Shown here: positions 8,347 through 19,964 of the stretch, piece after piece | Layout of the letters: each line of letters begins with the position of its first letter | How positions within the stretch are numbered: position 1 is the stretch's first letter | DNA from: an uncultured Bryobacteraceae bacterium | GTDB taxonomy: Bacteria; Acidobacteriota; Terriglobia; Bryobacterales; Bryobacteraceae | Direction of reading: 5' to 3' | DNA length: 64,000 bases | NCBI GenBank assembly: GCA_938003835.1 | Contig: CALKXJ010000026.1 | Span: forward strand, 53,846 to 117,845 | The notes under the pieces: model-generated | Database searches by the model: none | Told to the model about the DNA's origin: nothing | Seen by the model: the letters and a program-made list of their open reading frames with translations, nothing else | Position numbers and translations under genes: made by a program

Positions 8347-9204
8347 TCAGTCGCCGGGCTCGGTAGTGAAGAAGTTGCCCATCTGGCGGAACTTGGCGTA
8401 GCGCTGCTCGACCAGCTCGCGCGGTGAAAGCCCTTCCAGCTCGCCGAGCGCCTTCCGCAGGGCCTCGCCGAGCAGCGCCGCCGCCCGGTCATGGTCCTCG
8501 TGGGCGCCCCCGCCGGGCTCCGCCACGATCTCGTCGATGAGCTTGAGCTCGAGCAGGTCTCGGGCGGTCAGGCGCAGCGCGGCGGCGGCCCGCGCCGCCA
8601 GCCCCGCGTCCCGGTAGATGATGGCGGCGCAGCTTTCCGGCGAGATGACGCTGTAGATGGCGTTCTCCATCATCAGGACCTTGTTGCCGACGCCGAGCGC
8701 CAGGGCGCCCCCGCTGCCCCCTTCGCCGATTACCACGGCGATGAGCGGCACCTCGAGCCGCGCCATCTCCCGCAGATTCAGCGCGATCGCCTCGGCCTGA
8801 CCCCGCTCCTCGGCATCCACGCCCGGGTAGGCCCCCGGCGTGTCGAGCAGCGTGATCACCGGCCGCGAAAACTTTTCGGCCAGCTTCATCAGCCGCAGCG
8901 CCTTGCGGTAGCCCTCCGGTTTGGGCATGCCGAAGTTCCGATGCAGCTTCTGCTTCGTCGTCCGCCCTTTTTGCTGCCCGATCACCACGACCGGCCGGCC
9001 ATCGAAATAGCCGAAACCCGCCACTACGGCCGGGTCGTCCGCGAAGCGGCGGTCACCCGAAAGCTCCTGGAAGTCTTTGATCAACCGGCTGATATAGTCG
9101 AGCGAATGGGGCCGGTTGGGATGCCGGGCCAGCTGCACCCGGCGCCAGGCGAAGTCCACCTCCGGGATCGGCTCGGCGGGCTGCTGTTGCTCAATGGGTT
9201 CCAT
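8347..9204 (-). CDS. accA: Acetyl-CoA carboxylase carboxyltransferase subunit alpha
   Basis: Transfers the carboxyl group from carboxybiotin to acetyl-CoA, together with AccD, to make malonyl-CoA in fatty acid synthesis. It is 285 residues against 319 in E. coli. Conserved blocks are present in order: [77 protein letters not shown] and [10 protein letters not shown]. The N-terminal extension of about 35 residues usual in AccA is missing; the protein begins just before the conserved LARHP block. Its ATG overlaps the dnaE stop by one base (TGATG on the minus strand), indicating termination-reinitiation coupling to dnaE. accD is not in this window. Confidence 0.95.
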   Translation of the reverse strand: MEPIEQQQPAEPIPEVDFAWRRVQLARHPNRPHSLDYISRLIKDFQELSGDRRFADDPAVVAGFGYFDGRPVVVIGQQKGRTTKQKLHRNFGMPKPEGYRKALRLMKLAEKFSRPVITLLDTPGAYPGVDAEERGQAEAIALNLREMARLEVPLIAVVIGEGGSGGALALGVGNKVLMMENAIYSVISPESCAAIIYRDAGLAARAAAALRLTARDLLELKLIDEIVAEPGGGAHEDHDRAAALLGEALRKALGELEGLSPRELVEQRYAKFRQMGNFFTTEPGD

Positions 9205-12200
9205 CAGGATGCCAGGATCTCGATCGATTCCGGTCCGCAGATGCGCTCCACCTCGGCTCGGAACTCTTTGTCGGCTCTCACCTTCTCATTCACGTCCAGA
9301 ATCACGGAGAAGTCGCGCGGCTTCTCCAGCCTCAGCCGCACCGAAGTCTCGCCGCGCTTGCGGGCAAACAGCTCGGTCAGCGCGGCGGCGCGGTCGGAAA
9401 CCGAATCCTCCGCACCCACCGCCACCCGGATCGAGATCAGCCGCGGCAGATCCACCCGAGCCAGCCCGAGCGGCGTGATGTCCCGGATGTTCAGCCGCGG
9501 CGGCCCGCTCTCCTCGGGCAACACCGTCCCCCGGACCAGCACCGGTGCATCCGGCTGAAGCTGGTCGGCCAACTGCTCGTACGCGTTCGAGAAGATGAGC
9601 CCTTCCACCGTACCCTGCCAGTCCTCGACAAGGATCGATGCCCAAGGCTTGCCCTCCCGGTTCCGCTTCCGCTGGACCGAGGTGATCATACCGCAAAGCG
9701 CCACCTCCGTGCCGCGCTCCAGGCCCTCCAGGCTCGCCGTGTCGTGTGTGGCCAGCTCCCGGATCTTGTCGCGGTACTGATCGAGCGGATGCCCGCCGAC
9801 ATAAAAGCCGAGCATCTCCTTTTCGGCCGCCAGCGTCTCGGCTTCGCTCCAGTCGGCCACGGCGGGCAGTGCCGGCTCGGCGACGTCTTCGGCCAGCCCG
9901 GCAAACAGGCCCACCTGCCCGCTTTGCCGGTCGCGCCAGGCGCGCTGGCCGTGCTCGATGGCGCCGTCGAGCGCCGCCATCAACTGCGCCCGCCGGCCGC
10001 CGAGCGAATCCATCGCTCCCGCCTTGATCAGGCTCTCGATCGCCCGCCGGTTCACCGCGCCCAGGTCCACCGACTCGCAGAAGTGGAACAGCGAGCGGAA
10101 CCGTCCCGCCTGCTGGCGGCCGCGCACGATCGCCTCGACGGCGGCCTGGCCCAGGTTCTTGATCGCGCCCAGCCCGAAGCGGATCGCGTCCCCGACGGGC
10201 GTAAAATCCAGGTCGCTGGTGTTCACGTCAGGCGAAAGCACCCGGATGCCCATCTCGCGGCATTCGAACAGGTACTTGGCCAGCTTGGCGGTGTTGCCCG
10301 TCTCCGAGGTCAGCAACGCCGCCATGAACTCCACCGGATAGTTGGCCTTCAGATAGGCGGTCACGTAGGCCAGGTAGGCATAGGCGGCCGAATGCGACTT
10401 GTTGAAGCCGTAGCCGGCAAACTGGGCCATCAGGTCGAAGATCTTCTCCACCTTCTTTCGCGGAAAGCCGCGCTTGACGGCGCCGTCGACGAATCGCTCC
10501 CGCTGCGCGGCCATCTCCGAAGGCTTCTTCTTGCCCATGGCCCGGCGAAGGATGTCGGCCTCGCCCATCGTGTAGCCGGCCAGGAGGTTGGAGATCTGCA
10601 TCACCTGTTCCTGGTAGACGATGACGCCGTAGGTCTCCTCGAGCACCGGGCGCAGCTCCGGCAACTCATAGGCAACCTTCTTGCGCCCGTGCCGGCGCTC
10701 GATAAAGTCGTCGATCATGCCGCCCTGGATGGGTCCCGGCCGGTAGAGCGCATTGAGCGCGCACAGGTCCTCGATGCGCTCCGGCTGGTAGCGCCGCAGG
10801 ATCTCGCGCATCCCGGCGCTTTCAAACTGGAAGACGCCGCTCGTGAGCCCCTTGGCGAACAGCTCGTAGGTCCTGGCGTCATCGAGCGGCAACTCCTCGA
10901 GCGTGAGTTTGACGCCCCGGTGCTTCTCGATGAGCCGGAGACAGTCGTGCACGATGGTGAGCGTGGTCAGGCCGAGGAAGTCCATCTTGAGCAGCCCCAG
11001 ATGCTCCAGGCCCGCCATGTCGTACTGGGTGACGATTTCGTCCTTGTTGGTGCGGTAGAGCGGCACCAGCTCGATGAGCGGCTGCGGCGCAATCACCACG
11101 CCGGCGGCATGGACGCTGGCGTTGCGGCACATCCCCTCCAGGTGCTGGGCGATCTCGAGCACCTCGCCCAGGCGGCTGTCCTGTTTGGCCGCCTCGGCTA
11201 TGGCCGGCTCCCGCTCGATCGCCTCCTTGAGCGTGATGTTGAGCTGGTTGGGAATCAGCTTGGTGATGCGGTCGACGTCGCCGAAGGCCAGATCGAGCGC
11301 GCGGCCGACGTCCTTGATCGCCTGCCGCGCACCCAGCGTGCCGAAGGTGATGATCTGCGCCACCTGGTCGCGGCCGTATTTCTCGGTCACGTACTGGATG
11401 ACCTCGCCGCGCCGGTGCGTGCAGAAGTCGATGTCGATGTCCGGCAAGCTGATCCGCTCCGGGTTGAGAAACCGCTCGAACAGCAACCCGTACTGGAGCG
11501 GGTCGATGTCGGTGATCCCCATGGCGTAGCTCACCAGGCTGCCCGCCGCCGAGCCGCGGCCCGGTCCCACCGGAATGCCGCGCGATTTGGCGAAGCGGAT
11601 GAAGTCCCAGACGATGAGGAAATAGCCTGAGAACTTCATCTGCTGGATGGTGCGGATCTCCATGTCGAGCCGCTCGGCATACGCCGCCAGATCGTGCCGC
11701 AGCCGGCCGGCGGCCCGCATCGCCTCCAGGCGCGGCCGGCGCTTCTCGAAGCCCTGCCGGGCCACATACTCGAAGTAGCTGTCGGTGGTGTGCCCTTCCG
11801 GCACGTCGAACTTCGGGAAGGGGTTGGGGATCTTCTCGAGCTCGACCTGGCAGCGCTGGGCGATCTCCCAGGTCCGGTCCAGCGCATCCTCGAAATCGGA
11901 GAGGCTGCGGAGGAGCTCCTCGCGGCTCTTCAGGTGAAACTCCTCGGTCTGGAACCGCATCCGGTTCTCCTCGCTCATCGTCTTGCCCGTCTGAATGCAG
12001 AGCAGGATCTCGTGAGCGCGCGCATCCTCTCGCCGCAGGTAGTGGCTGTCATTGGTGGCCACCAGCGGAATGCCGGTCTCCTCGGCCAGGCGCGCCAGCA
12101 GCGGAATCACCACCTTGTCGGCCTTGAGGCCGTGCTCCTGAAGTTCGAGGAAGAAGTTGCCCTTGCCGAAAATGTCCTGGTATTCGTAGGCCAGCCGCCG

Positions 12201-12665
12201 GGCCTGTTCGTACTGATGGTCGAGCAGAGCCTCGTTGATGTCCCCGCGCAGGCAGGCCGACATTCCGATCAGGCCCCGCGCGTGACGCGCCAGCAGATCC
12301 TTGTCAATACGAGGCTTGTAGTAGAAACCGTCCAGATAACCCGCCGAGACCAGCCGGATCAGATTTCGATAGCCCTCCTGGTCCTCGCACAGCAACAGGA
12401 AATGGTTGTAGCGGTTGCTGTCGGAGCGGATCCGCGCATCCTGCTGCGTCACATAGACCTCGCAGCCAATGACCGGATGAATCCCGCGCCGCTTCGCTTC
12501 GGTGTAGAACTGCACGGCGCCGAATAGGTTCCCGTGGTCGGTCATGGCCACGGCCGGCATTTTCATCCGTTCGACCAGCTCCATGAGCTGCGTGATTTCG
12601 CAGGCGCCGTCTAGCAGCGAATAATCCGTGTGATTGTGCAGGTGGACGAATGGAACGTCGGCCAT
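9204..12665 (-). CDS. dnaE: DNA polymerase III subunit alpha (DnaE1 type)
   Basis: Catalytic subunit of the chromosomal replicase, 1153 residues. It has an N-terminal PHP domain ([26 protein letters not shown]), the polymerase palm with the catalytic triad in LPDIDIDF, fingers and thumb with [14 protein letters not shown] and [10 protein letters not shown], the (HhH)2 region with [11 protein letters not shown], then an OB fold ([22 protein letters not shown]) and a short C-terminal tail. It has no exonuclease insertion, so it is DnaE1, not PolC. ATG 12677 overlaps a -10-like TACAAT (minus strand, 12681-12676), so ATG 12665, ten bases downstream and next to the conserved PHP start, is more likely. 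accA is translationally coupled downstream. Confidence 0.97.
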   Translation of the reverse strand: MADVPFVHLHNHTDYSLLDGACEITQLMELVERMKMPAVAMTDHGNLFGAVQFYTEAKRRGIHPVIGCEVYVTQQDARIRSDSNRYNHFLLLCEDQEGYRNLIRLVSAGYLDGFYYKPRIDKDLLARHARGLIGMSACLRGDINEALLDHQYEQARRLAYEYQDIFGKGNFFLELQEHGLKADKVVIPLLARLAEETGIPLVATNDSHYLRREDARAHEILLCIQTGKTMSEENRMRFQTEEFHLKSREELLRSLSDFEDALDRTWEIAQRCQVELEKIPNPFPKFDVPEGHTTDSYFEYVARQGFEKRRPRLEAMRAAGRLRHDLAAYAERLDMEIRTIQQMKFSGYFLIVWDFIRFAKSRGIPVGPGRGSAAGSLVSYAMGITDIDPLQYGLLFERFLNPERISLPDIDIDFCTHRRGEVIQYVTEKYGRDQVAQIITFGTLGARQAIKDVGRALDLAFGDVDRITKLIPNQLNITLKEAIEREPAIAEAAKQDSRLGEVLEIAQHLEGMCRNASVHAAGVVIAPQPLIELVPLYRTNKDEIVTQYDMAGLEHLGLLKMDFLGLTTLTIVHDCLRLIEKHRGVKLTLEELPLDDARTYELFAKGLTSGVFQFESAGMREILRRYQPERIEDLCALNALYRPGPIQGGMIDDFIERRHGRKKVAYELPELRPVLEETYGVIVYQEQVMQISNLLAGYTMGEADILRRAMGKKKPSEMAAQRERFVDGAVKRGFPRKKVEKIFDLMAQFAGYGFNKSHSAAYAYLAYVTAYLKANYPVEFMAALLTSETGNTAKLAKYLFECREMGIRVLSPDVNTSDLDFTPVGDAIRFGLGAIKNLGQAAVEAIVRGRQQAGRFRSLFHFCESVDLGAVNRRAIESLIKAGAMDSLGGRRAQLMAALDGAIEHGQRAWRDRQSGQVGLFAGLAEDVAEPALPAVADWSEAETLAAEKEMLGFYVGGHPLDQYRDKIRELATHDTASLEGLERGTEVALCGMITSVQRKRNREGKPWASILVEDWQGTVEGLIFSNAYEQLADQLQPDAPVLVRGTVLPEESGPPRLNIRDITPLGLARVDLPRLISIRVAVGAEDSVSDRAAALTELFARKRGETSVRLRLEKPRDFSVILDVNEKVRADKEFRAEVERICGPESIEILAS

Positions 12666-12699
12666 TCCGGCTACCATTGTACGCGGCGCGCCGGCGGCC

Positions 12700-13752
12700 T
12701 CAGGTGGTTGGCGATGAGCCCGGATCGGCGGCTCCGGCAGGCGCCGGGATCGGGACTTGCTCCATCGAGCCTTCTGCCTTTCGCCGCAGCTCGCCCAGCC
12801 GCATGCCCGCCGCCACCAGGGCGATGAAGCCGCCCAGCCACAGCGGCACAGTCACCACCAGAAACAGCAGCGTGGCAAAGCCGGTGGCATCCGCGCGCGC
12901 GACGCCGAACAGTTGCAGGCCCAGAATGGTGAAGAATTGGAAGGCGCCGACGTTGCTCGGCGCTTGCGGCGGAATCGAGCCCAAGCGGAGCACCACCAGG
13001 GTGACCACGGCGGCGCCGACCGGTAGAGCTAAGCCGAAGCCCCGCATGAGCGCGTAGACCGGCAGGATCTGCAACACCAGGTAAGCGAGGCTCACCAAAA
13101 CGGCCGGAAGGAAAGTGCGGGAGCGGCCCATCAGGTGCAGCCCGTCGACGATGCGATGCAGCAGCCGGCTCCAGCGGCTTGCGGAGACCGCCTTCGCCGC
13201 ATGAGAACGGCGGAAGACCACGTAAGCGAGCACCGCCGCGGCCCCCGCCAGCACCAGCGCCATGATTCGGGCCGCGGCCACGAGAAAACCGGGCAGCTCG
13301 ACAAAAAAGGTGATCGCGTAAAAGCCCAGCACCAGCCAGACACCGTCGATGAGCCGCTCCACGGCGGCCGAAGAGAGGCTGAGCGAAAACGGCAGCTTCG
13401 CCCAGCGAGCCATCACATAGCAGCGGATCACCTCCCCGCTGCGCAGCGGGAGCACTTCGTTCGCGAATAGCCCGATGTAGACCGCCTGCACCGCTCGGAG
13501 CCAGTGGATGCGTGCGAGCGGTGCCAGTAGTAGTTTCCACCGCCAGCCCTGGAGCACGTAGACGGTGATGTCGGCCACTACCGCTACCGTCACCCACCGC
13601 CAGTCGGTCGCCAGCAGACGCGGCAGCTCAGCCTTCCAGTCAAAGCCACGATAGACCCACACCAGGGAAGCGGCCGCGATCGAATATCCAACCAGGAGAG
13701 CAACCCAGTGGGCAATTCGTCGCCGCGCCTGCGGGGCGGCGCTCTCCACCAT
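12700..13752 (-). CDS. UPF0104/LPG-synthase-TM family membrane protein (flippase-like)
   Basis: A 350-residue polytopic membrane protein with about eight hydrophobic segments. It matches the lysylphosphatidylglycerol-synthetase transmembrane (UPF0104) family: LFANEVLPLRSGEVIRCYVM near the second and third segments, SSAAVERLIDGVWLVLGFYA, and APSNVGAFQFFTILGL near the end. Such proteins occur alone as putative lipid or glycolipid flippases. The soluble aminoacyl-transferase domain of MprF is absent, so this is not an MprF. ATG 13752 is preferred over TTG 13761 because a -10-like TATCAT (minus strand, 13772-13767) lies just upstream and would leave only five bases before the TTG. Confidence 0.8.
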   Translation of the reverse strand: MVESAAPQARRRIAHWVALLVGYSIAAASLVWVYRGFDWKAELPRLLATDWRWVTVAVVADITVYVLQGWRWKLLLAPLARIHWLRAVQAVYIGLFANEVLPLRSGEVIRCYVMARWAKLPFSLSLSSAAVERLIDGVWLVLGFYAITFFVELPGFLVAAARIMALVLAGAAAVLAYVVFRRSHAAKAVSASRWSRLLHRIVDGLHLMGRSRTFLPAVLVSLAYLVLQILPVYALMRGFGLALPVGAAVVTLVVLRLGSIPPQAPSNVGAFQFFTILGLQLFGVARADATGFATLLFLVVTVPLWLGGFIALVAAGMRLGELRRKAEGSMEQVPIPAPAGAADPGSSPTT

Positions 13753-14116
13753 TGCCGTCAACTTTTATGATAGCGAGCGGCGAGCGGCCGGCCTGCTTCC
13801 CCCTTTAAAAAGCGGAGCGATAAACTCGGGAGCAATCTCTGCGCATGAGGGGGGAAAAGTCGCGCTCGCGAACGCTCGCTTGGGCGACACTGGCGGCCGC
13901 AAGCGGCTGGCCGAATCGGGGAGAGGATCGTATCCGGCAGTCCGATGAGAATAAATGGAACCGCGCGCTGCGCGAGTGATGCCGTAATGCGCCTTCTCGG
14001 GAACCGCCGGATCCTCTTTCCATCGGCCGCGGCGGGGGTAGTCGTAAGAGGAGCGCTTCCGTGCAGCGCTGGCGGCTGACAAGAAGCGTCAACCGGGACC
14101 ATCCTGGAGAAGGGCG
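13753..14116. other. Intergenic region without a supported gene
   Basis: The 364 bp lie between the divergently transcribed UPF0104 gene and the hybrid histidine kinase gene. They hold a probable -10 for the former (13767-13772) and a GGAGAAGGG ribosome-binding site for the latter near 14104-14112. One 44-codon frame at 13845-13979 starts with ATG, but it has no clear ribosome-binding site and no recognisable family. I see no terminator hairpin, tRNA or riboswitch. Confidence 0.5.
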
Positions 14117-17068
14117 ATGTTCGAGGAGATGGCTTCGGCAGAGTCAGGACCGAGCGCGGATTGGCTTCGCGCCTTGTGGGAGCAGAGCCCGGACGGGCTG
14201 CGCCTTACCGATCTCGAGGGACGAATCCTTCTGGTCAACGACAGCTACTGCCGTATGGCCGGCCTCGGCCGACAGGAGCTGATCGGACGTCCTTTCAGCT
14301 GCGTTTACCCGGAATCGGAGAGGGCGCACGTGATGCACCAGTATCGCGAATTTGTCGCCATGGGTCGAAGGCGGCCCGTGGTGCGCAGGAAATGGAAGAC
14401 GCCGGCGGGGAAAACCCTCTGGGTCGAAGCCTTGCTCCGGAAGGTGGAGAACGGCCCGCAAACGGCCGTGCTCGCCGTTTTCCGGGACGTCACCGCGTCT
14501 CGGCTGTTGGAACAAAAACTCAGACGCGCCCTGCGAGCGGCCCTGCTGGCAAAGCGGCGGCTGCGAGCCTTGTTCTCTAGTGCGGCCATCGGACTGGGGA
14601 TGATCGGCCCTGACGGGAAGTTCGAGGAGGCTAACACAAGCCTGTGCCGAATGCTCGGTGTGACCCGAAGGAAGCAGTTGCTGGGTCGAGCCTGGCACGA
14701 ACTTTGGGTGTGCGAATCGGACCGGAAACATAACCCGAAACCCAATAAACCGAGGGAGTCGCCCTGTTGCGGCCCTTGTCGCCCCCTCCTGAAGGGCGCG
14801 GCAGAACGGATCTCGATCGAGATGAAGCCTATCTGGGCCGACGCCGAATCCGAGCGAGCCCGCTTTGCCGTCGTAGCGACTGATCTTACGCCTTTGGATC
14901 AGCTCGAGCGGAAATCATCGCTCGCGGCGGCAGAGGCTTCCGTCCTGCTACAGGAGATCGCCAATCTCACCGGCGAAGGCGCCAGGGTGGGCCAGGACTG
15001 GGTAGCTGCGGCGCGGAACTTCCTTGCGCTGCTGGCGCAAAGCCATGGTGCGGATCGCGCCTGCTGGTACCTCTATGATTTCGACAAAGGCCTCTGCATT
15101 CGGGCGGCGGAGTGGGCGATTCCCGGGGCGGAGTCCCCACCCGAAGCGCCTGCTCAGTTTCCGCTCGATCTGTTCGGGCAGTGGGTCAAGCAACTGTCTT
15201 CGGGTGAGTGGATCGAGATCGAGGATACCAGCCAGGTGTCCCAGCCGGACCTCCGAAAACTCTTCGATCAGCGCGGCATGAAGTCCGTTCTCGGGGTCCC
15301 CGTTATGGAGGATCCTCACCATTGCACCGGCTGGATCGCGCTCTACGGCATCCGGGCGCCTCGTCGGTTTGGCCCCCAGGTCGCGGCAGAGGTGAAGGCG
15401 CTTGCGCAGACGGTGGCCGGCATCAACAAGCTCCAGCGAACTCGACAAGAGCTGGAGCAGGTGCGGGAGAAACTCACGCAGGCGCTCGAGGAGTCCGAAC
15501 GGCATCGAGTCGCCGCCGAAGAGGCAAGCCGTGCCAAGAGCAGCTTCCTGGCGATGATGAGCCATGAGATCCGAACGCCGCTCAACGGCGTGCTGGGAGT
15601 GTTGAGCCTACTCGAGAATGAGCCGTTGCCCGCCGTGACGCGCGAGCATCTGGCTTTGGCGCGGGATAGCGCCACTTCGCTGTTGTCGCTGCTCAACGAC
15701 CTGCTCGACCTGGCGCGCATCGACGCCGGAGCCATGCGGATCGTCGAGCAGGAGTTTTCCCTGCTAGAGCTGCTGGATCAGGCGGTGGCCTCGGTGGCGC
15801 AGGCGGCCGGGGCGCGAGGCTTGACTCTGCTGTCGCTGGTGCGTGCCCGAGTGCCGACCTCAATGAAGGCCGACCGGGCCCGCCTGGGACAGGTGTTGCT
15901 GAATCTGTTGGGAAACGCGGTGAAGTTCACCGAGCGGGGCAGTGTCGTACTCGAAGCCGATCTAGTGGAGGCGACGGCGGGACACGCAGTCTGCCTGCGC
16001 GTCCGGGATACCGGCCCGGGAATTGAGCCGACCGAGATCGAGCGTATCTTCCAGCCCTTTTATCAATCTCGCCCGCAAGCTCTTGCGACGGGCCGGGGAG
16101 CCGGACTGGGGCTTGCCCTGAGCCGGCGACTGGTGGAGCTCATGGGCGGCAGGCTGGAAGTGCGCAGCAAGCCCGGCCACGGCTCGGAATTCTCCATCAC
16201 GCTCCCGGTGGGGCTCACGGCTGGAGCGGATCCCACCCCCGCGCGGCCGCTCGAGGGGCGAAAGGTTTTCCTCGGAGATAATAACCAACTGCGGCGCGAC
16301 GCGATCAGCCGGCAACTGGCCGAATGGGGCGCTCTCGTCTTCGAGGACCATCCCCGGGCAGAACGTTGCGACGCAGCCCTGGTGGCGGTAAGCCTGGCCG
16401 AAAAGTTTGCGGAGGCTGCGGGGCGCGACCGCAACTTGCCGCCAAGGATCGGCTTGATCGCTCCGTTCGGCACAGGTTCGGCTGCGGAGGGGCTGGCGCG
16501 TCGCCTAGGCGCCGAGATCTTTGTCGAACCGCTCCGCTGGAGCCGGCTCTTGCCCTGGCTCCAGGGTGGAGCAGCAGCTCGGACGAAGCCCGGGGCCACG
16601 CTGCCCTCGGAATTCGGACCCAGCCGAGGCAACCCACGGGCGCCCTTCGTACTAGTAGCCGACGATAATGCGGTCAACCGCCGGATCACAGCTGCCTTGC
16701 TCGAAAAGCTCGGCTGTGAGGTGGAGACGGTTGCCGACGGGGTTGAGGCGCTTGCACGCATCGCCCGTCGGCCGCCCGACCTCGTGTTGCTCGATTTGGA
16801 GATGCCCGGCCTGGACGGCCTGGAGGTGGCGCGAAGGGTGCGGGCCTCCCAGCTATCAGGTATCAGCGCCCCGGTGCGAATCTTCGCCCTCACCGCCCAC
16901 GTACTGCCGGAACACAAGCAAGAAGCGCTGGCAGCCGGCATGGACGGCTTCCTGAGCAAACCAGTCTCCTTGGAGCAGCTACGACTCCTGCTCGAAAAGC
17001 ATCTTCCAAGGTCAAGAGCCGGTCGGACTGCCCTGCATCGGGAGTCGTCGCAGACTTTGGCTCGCTGA
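14117..17068 (+). CDS. Hybrid sensor histidine kinase with PAS-PAS-GAF input and two receiver domains
   Basis: A 983-residue protein without membrane segments, so probably a cytosolic sensor. The order is PAS (about 15-130, GLRLTDLEGRILLVNDSYCRMAG), a second PAS with a PAC tail (about 150-265), GAF (about 285-445), a short coiled coil, HisKA with the phospho-acceptor in MSHEIRTPLNG (His483), HATPase (NAVKFTE, DTGPGIE, GAGLGLALS), a degenerate receiver (about 715-815) and a complete C-terminal receiver (ADDNAVNRR, Asp893 in LLDLEMPG, LSKPVS). The second PAS has a small Cys cluster (CCGPCR, about 216-221). No response regulator gene is adjacent. The start has a GGAGAAGGG site. The first receiver lacks the phosphoacceptor Asp and the Lys. 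Confidence 0.9.
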   Translation: MFEEMASAESGPSADWLRALWEQSPDGLRLTDLEGRILLVNDSYCRMAGLGRQELIGRPFSCVYPESERAHVMHQYREFVAMGRRRPVVRRKWKTPAGKTLWVEALLRKVENGPQTAVLAVFRDVTASRLLEQKLRRALRAALLAKRRLRALFSSAAIGLGMIGPDGKFEEANTSLCRMLGVTRRKQLLGRAWHELWVCESDRKHNPKPNKPRESPCCGPCRPLLKGAAERISIEMKPIWADAESERARFAVVATDLTPLDQLERKSSLAAAEASVLLQEIANLTGEGARVGQDWVAAARNFLALLAQSHGADRACWYLYDFDKGLCIRAAEWAIPGAESPPEAPAQFPLDLFGQWVKQLSSGEWIEIEDTSQVSQPDLRKLFDQRGMKSVLGVPVMEDPHHCTGWIALYGIRAPRRFGPQVAAEVKALAQTVAGINKLQRTRQELEQVREKLTQALEESERHRVAAEEASRAKSSFLAMMSHEIRTPLNGVLGVLSLLENEPLPAVTREHLALARDSATSLLSLLNDLLDLARIDAGAMRIVEQEFSLLELLDQAVASVAQAAGARGLTLLSLVRARVPTSMKADRARLGQVLLNLLGNAVKFTERGSVVLEADLVEATAGHAVCLRVRDTGPGIEPTEIERIFQPFYQSRPQALATGRGAGLGLALSRRLVELMGGRLEVRSKPGHGSEFSITLPVGLTAGADPTPARPLEGRKVFLGDNNQLRRDAISRQLAEWGALVFEDHPRAERCDAALVAVSLAEKFAEAAGRDRNLPPRIGLIAPFGTGSAAEGLARRLGAEIFVEPLRWSRLLPWLQGGAAARTKPGATLPSEFGPSRGNPRAPFVLVADDNAVNRRITAALLEKLGCEVETVADGVEALARIARRPPDLVLLDLEMPGLDGLEVARRVRASQLSGISAPVRIFALTAHVLPEHKQEALAAGMDGFLSKPVSLEQLRLLLEKHLPRSRAGRTALHRESSQTLAR

Positions 17069-17294
17069 GAGCGAGCTGGCCGGTCTCGACTTCCCCCCAC
17101 TTCCCCCAAGCGTCGCAGAGCCGGAGCCGCCCCGCTGGCGGACGCCGTGGCAGAACAGATCCGGCACTGGCTGAGCTTGTCGGCCTGAGCCATCGGGTCG
17201 CATCGTGCGGCGGCCTTGGACCAAACCTCCTAGTACCTATCCTGGCGTCGGGGGAGTGATTTCTGTTTCCCGTCGTGCGAACTTGGGGTAGACT

Positions 17295-17552
17295 ATGGAG
17301 CTTGACGCCATGCGACTCCTCAAGAGGATCCCCAGCACCACCCAGCGGCTCGAAAAGTCGATGTCCATTCTCGCGATGATCGATCGGCGCCGCGAACTAT
17401 CCGGCGACCCAAGCCTCGGCTCCAACATCGAGCGGATGATCGTGGACCAGGAGCTTGAAGAGCTGGAACAGGATATTCTTTTGAATCCCGGGCCCCTGGC
17501 GCCTCACCTCACTCGCCTGCCGCGCCGAAGGCGGCCGACCTTCAATGTCTAA
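17295..17552 (+). CDS. Small hypothetical protein
   Basis: An 85-residue, charged, mostly helical protein without membrane segment or signal peptide. It contains a Glu-rich stretch (DQELEELEQDI) and a basic tail (LPRRRRPTFNV). I do not recognise the family. A TAGACT -10-like hexamer (17289-17294) sits directly before the first ATG, so the second in-frame ATG at 17310 (80 residues) may be the real start. The gene lies alone between the hybrid kinase (226 bp upstream) and the convergent metY gene. Codon use is like its neighbours, which supports a real gene, but the evidence is modest. Confidence 0.45.
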   Translation: MELDAMRLLKRIPSTTQRLEKSMSILAMIDRRRELSGDPSLGSNIERMIVDQELEELEQDILLNPGPLAPHLTRLPRRRRPTFNV

Positions 17553-17574
17553 CTAAAGGTCCTCTGCGGGCCGG

Positions 17575-18885
<1,311 letters not shown>

Positions 18886-18936
18886 TCACCTCAGTGCGTT
18901 TGGGTCGTTCCCCCCAAGGGGGTGGTGAAAGCTACC

Positions 18937-18942
18937 AGCATA
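18937..18942 (-). promoter_or_regulatory. Possible -10 element of metY
   Basis: TATGCT on the minus strand lies 60 nt upstream of the metY ATG. The predicted leader includes a short self-complementary run, CCCCCTTGGGGG, around 18911-18922. No consensus -35 is evident. The divergent mscS-type gene has its own -10 (18971-18976), so the 107 bp between the two starts serve both directions. Confidence 0.3.
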
Positions 18943-18983
18943 ACAGGGATGGGTCCGGCAAAGACCCGGCTATGATGAGGGGG

Positions 18984-19964
18984 ATGCTTCCCGCTCAGAA
19001 CGTCTGGCCGACGCTAGCGAAGCTCGAGTCGCTGGCCGGAGACCTCTGGCGCGTCGCCATCATCCTGCTTTTGGCGTTCGTGGCCAGCCGCCTGGTGGGT
19101 CGCTTCATCCGCGGACTGCGCGAGCGGCTGGTCGGAGTGCTGGTAGCGCGGGCCGTCGAAAGCGCGGAGGCAATCGAGAAGCGCGCCCGAACCATCTCCG
19201 GCATCCTTCGCAAGTCGGCCTCGGCCCTTATCTGGGCGCTGGCTCTCATCATGGCGCTGCGCGAAATCGGCTTTGACATCCGCCCGCTGCTGGCCGGCGC
19301 GGGCATCGCCGGCATCGCCATCGGCTTCGGAGCGCAGACCCTGGTCCGGGACGTCATCAACGGCCTTTTTATTCTCATCGAGAACCAGATCCGGGTCAAC
19401 GACGTGGTCCGCATCAACGGCACCAGCGGCCTCGTCGAAGAAGTGAACTTGCGCACCACCGTGCTGCGCAGCTTCGACGGCACCGTGCACGTCTTCCCCA
19501 ACGGCGCCATCACCAATCTCTCGAATCTCACCCGCGACTTTTCTTACTATGTCTTCGACATCGGTGTCGCCTACAAGGAGGATACCGATCGGGTCTTGGC
19601 GGTGATGCGCGAAGTGGCCGACCAGATGCGACAGGAGCCCGAATGGGCGCCGCTGATGCTCGAGCCGCTGGAGCTCTTCGGCGTGGACCGCTTCGCCGAT
19701 TCGGCCGTCATTCTGAAGGCACGCATCAAGACCCCGCCCCTCAAACAATGGGCCGTCGGCCGCGAACTCAACCGGCGGTTCAAGAAACGCTTCGACCAGC
19801 TTGGCATTGAAATTCCGTTTCCCCACGTGAGCGTCTACTTCGGCGAGGCCAGTAAGCCGTTCGCTGTCGAGTGGCGCTCCCGCGAGGAGCTCAAAGAGGC
19901 CGTTCGCGAAGTGTTGAAGGAAATGGGCTTCGCTGACCGCTCGAAGCCCGAAGGAACGCTGTGA
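18984..19964 (+). CDS. MscS-family mechanosensitive ion channel
   Basis: Small-conductance mechanosensitive channel of 326 residues. It has three hydrophobic segments: about 16-37, about 72-92, and the pore helix region GAGIAGIAIGFGAQTLVRDVINGLFILIEN. It then has the beta domain (IRVNDVVRING, VEEVNLRTTVLRSFDGTVHVFPNG) and the alpha/beta C-terminal cage domain. The Gly/Ala-rich pore helix and the PNG motif are family signatures. ATG 18984 is chosen because TATGAT (18971-18976) ends 7 nt before it, fitting a leaderless transcript; ATG 18972 and 18975 overlap that element. The last bases overlap the GTG of the sulfatase gene (GTGA), so the two are probably co-translated. Confidence 0.9.
   Translation: MLPAQNVWPTLAKLESLAGDLWRVAIILLLAFVASRLVGRFIRGLRERLVGVLVARAVESAEAIEKRARTISGILRKSASALIWALALIMALREIGFDIRPLLAGAGIAGIAIGFGAQTLVRDVINGLFILIENQIRVNDVVRINGTSGLVEEVNLRTTVLRSFDGTVHVFPNGAITNLSNLTRDFSYYVFDIGVAYKEDTDRVLAVMREVADQMRQEPEWAPLMLEPLELFGVDRFADSAVILKARIKTPPLKQWAVGRELNRRFKKRFDQLGIEIPFPHVSVYFGEASKPFAVEWRSREELKEAVREVLKEMGFADRSKPEGTL

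Noticed and set aside
13845..13979. 44-codon open frame in the gap before the hybrid kinase
   Set aside because: No ribosome-binding site, no recognisable motif and no neighbour logic; probably chance.
17069..17294. G-rich stretch between the hybrid kinase and the small gene as a mobile-element remnant
   Set aside because: It contains runs such as GGGGGAAGTGGGGG on the minus strand, but no transposase motif or terminal repeat could be identified.
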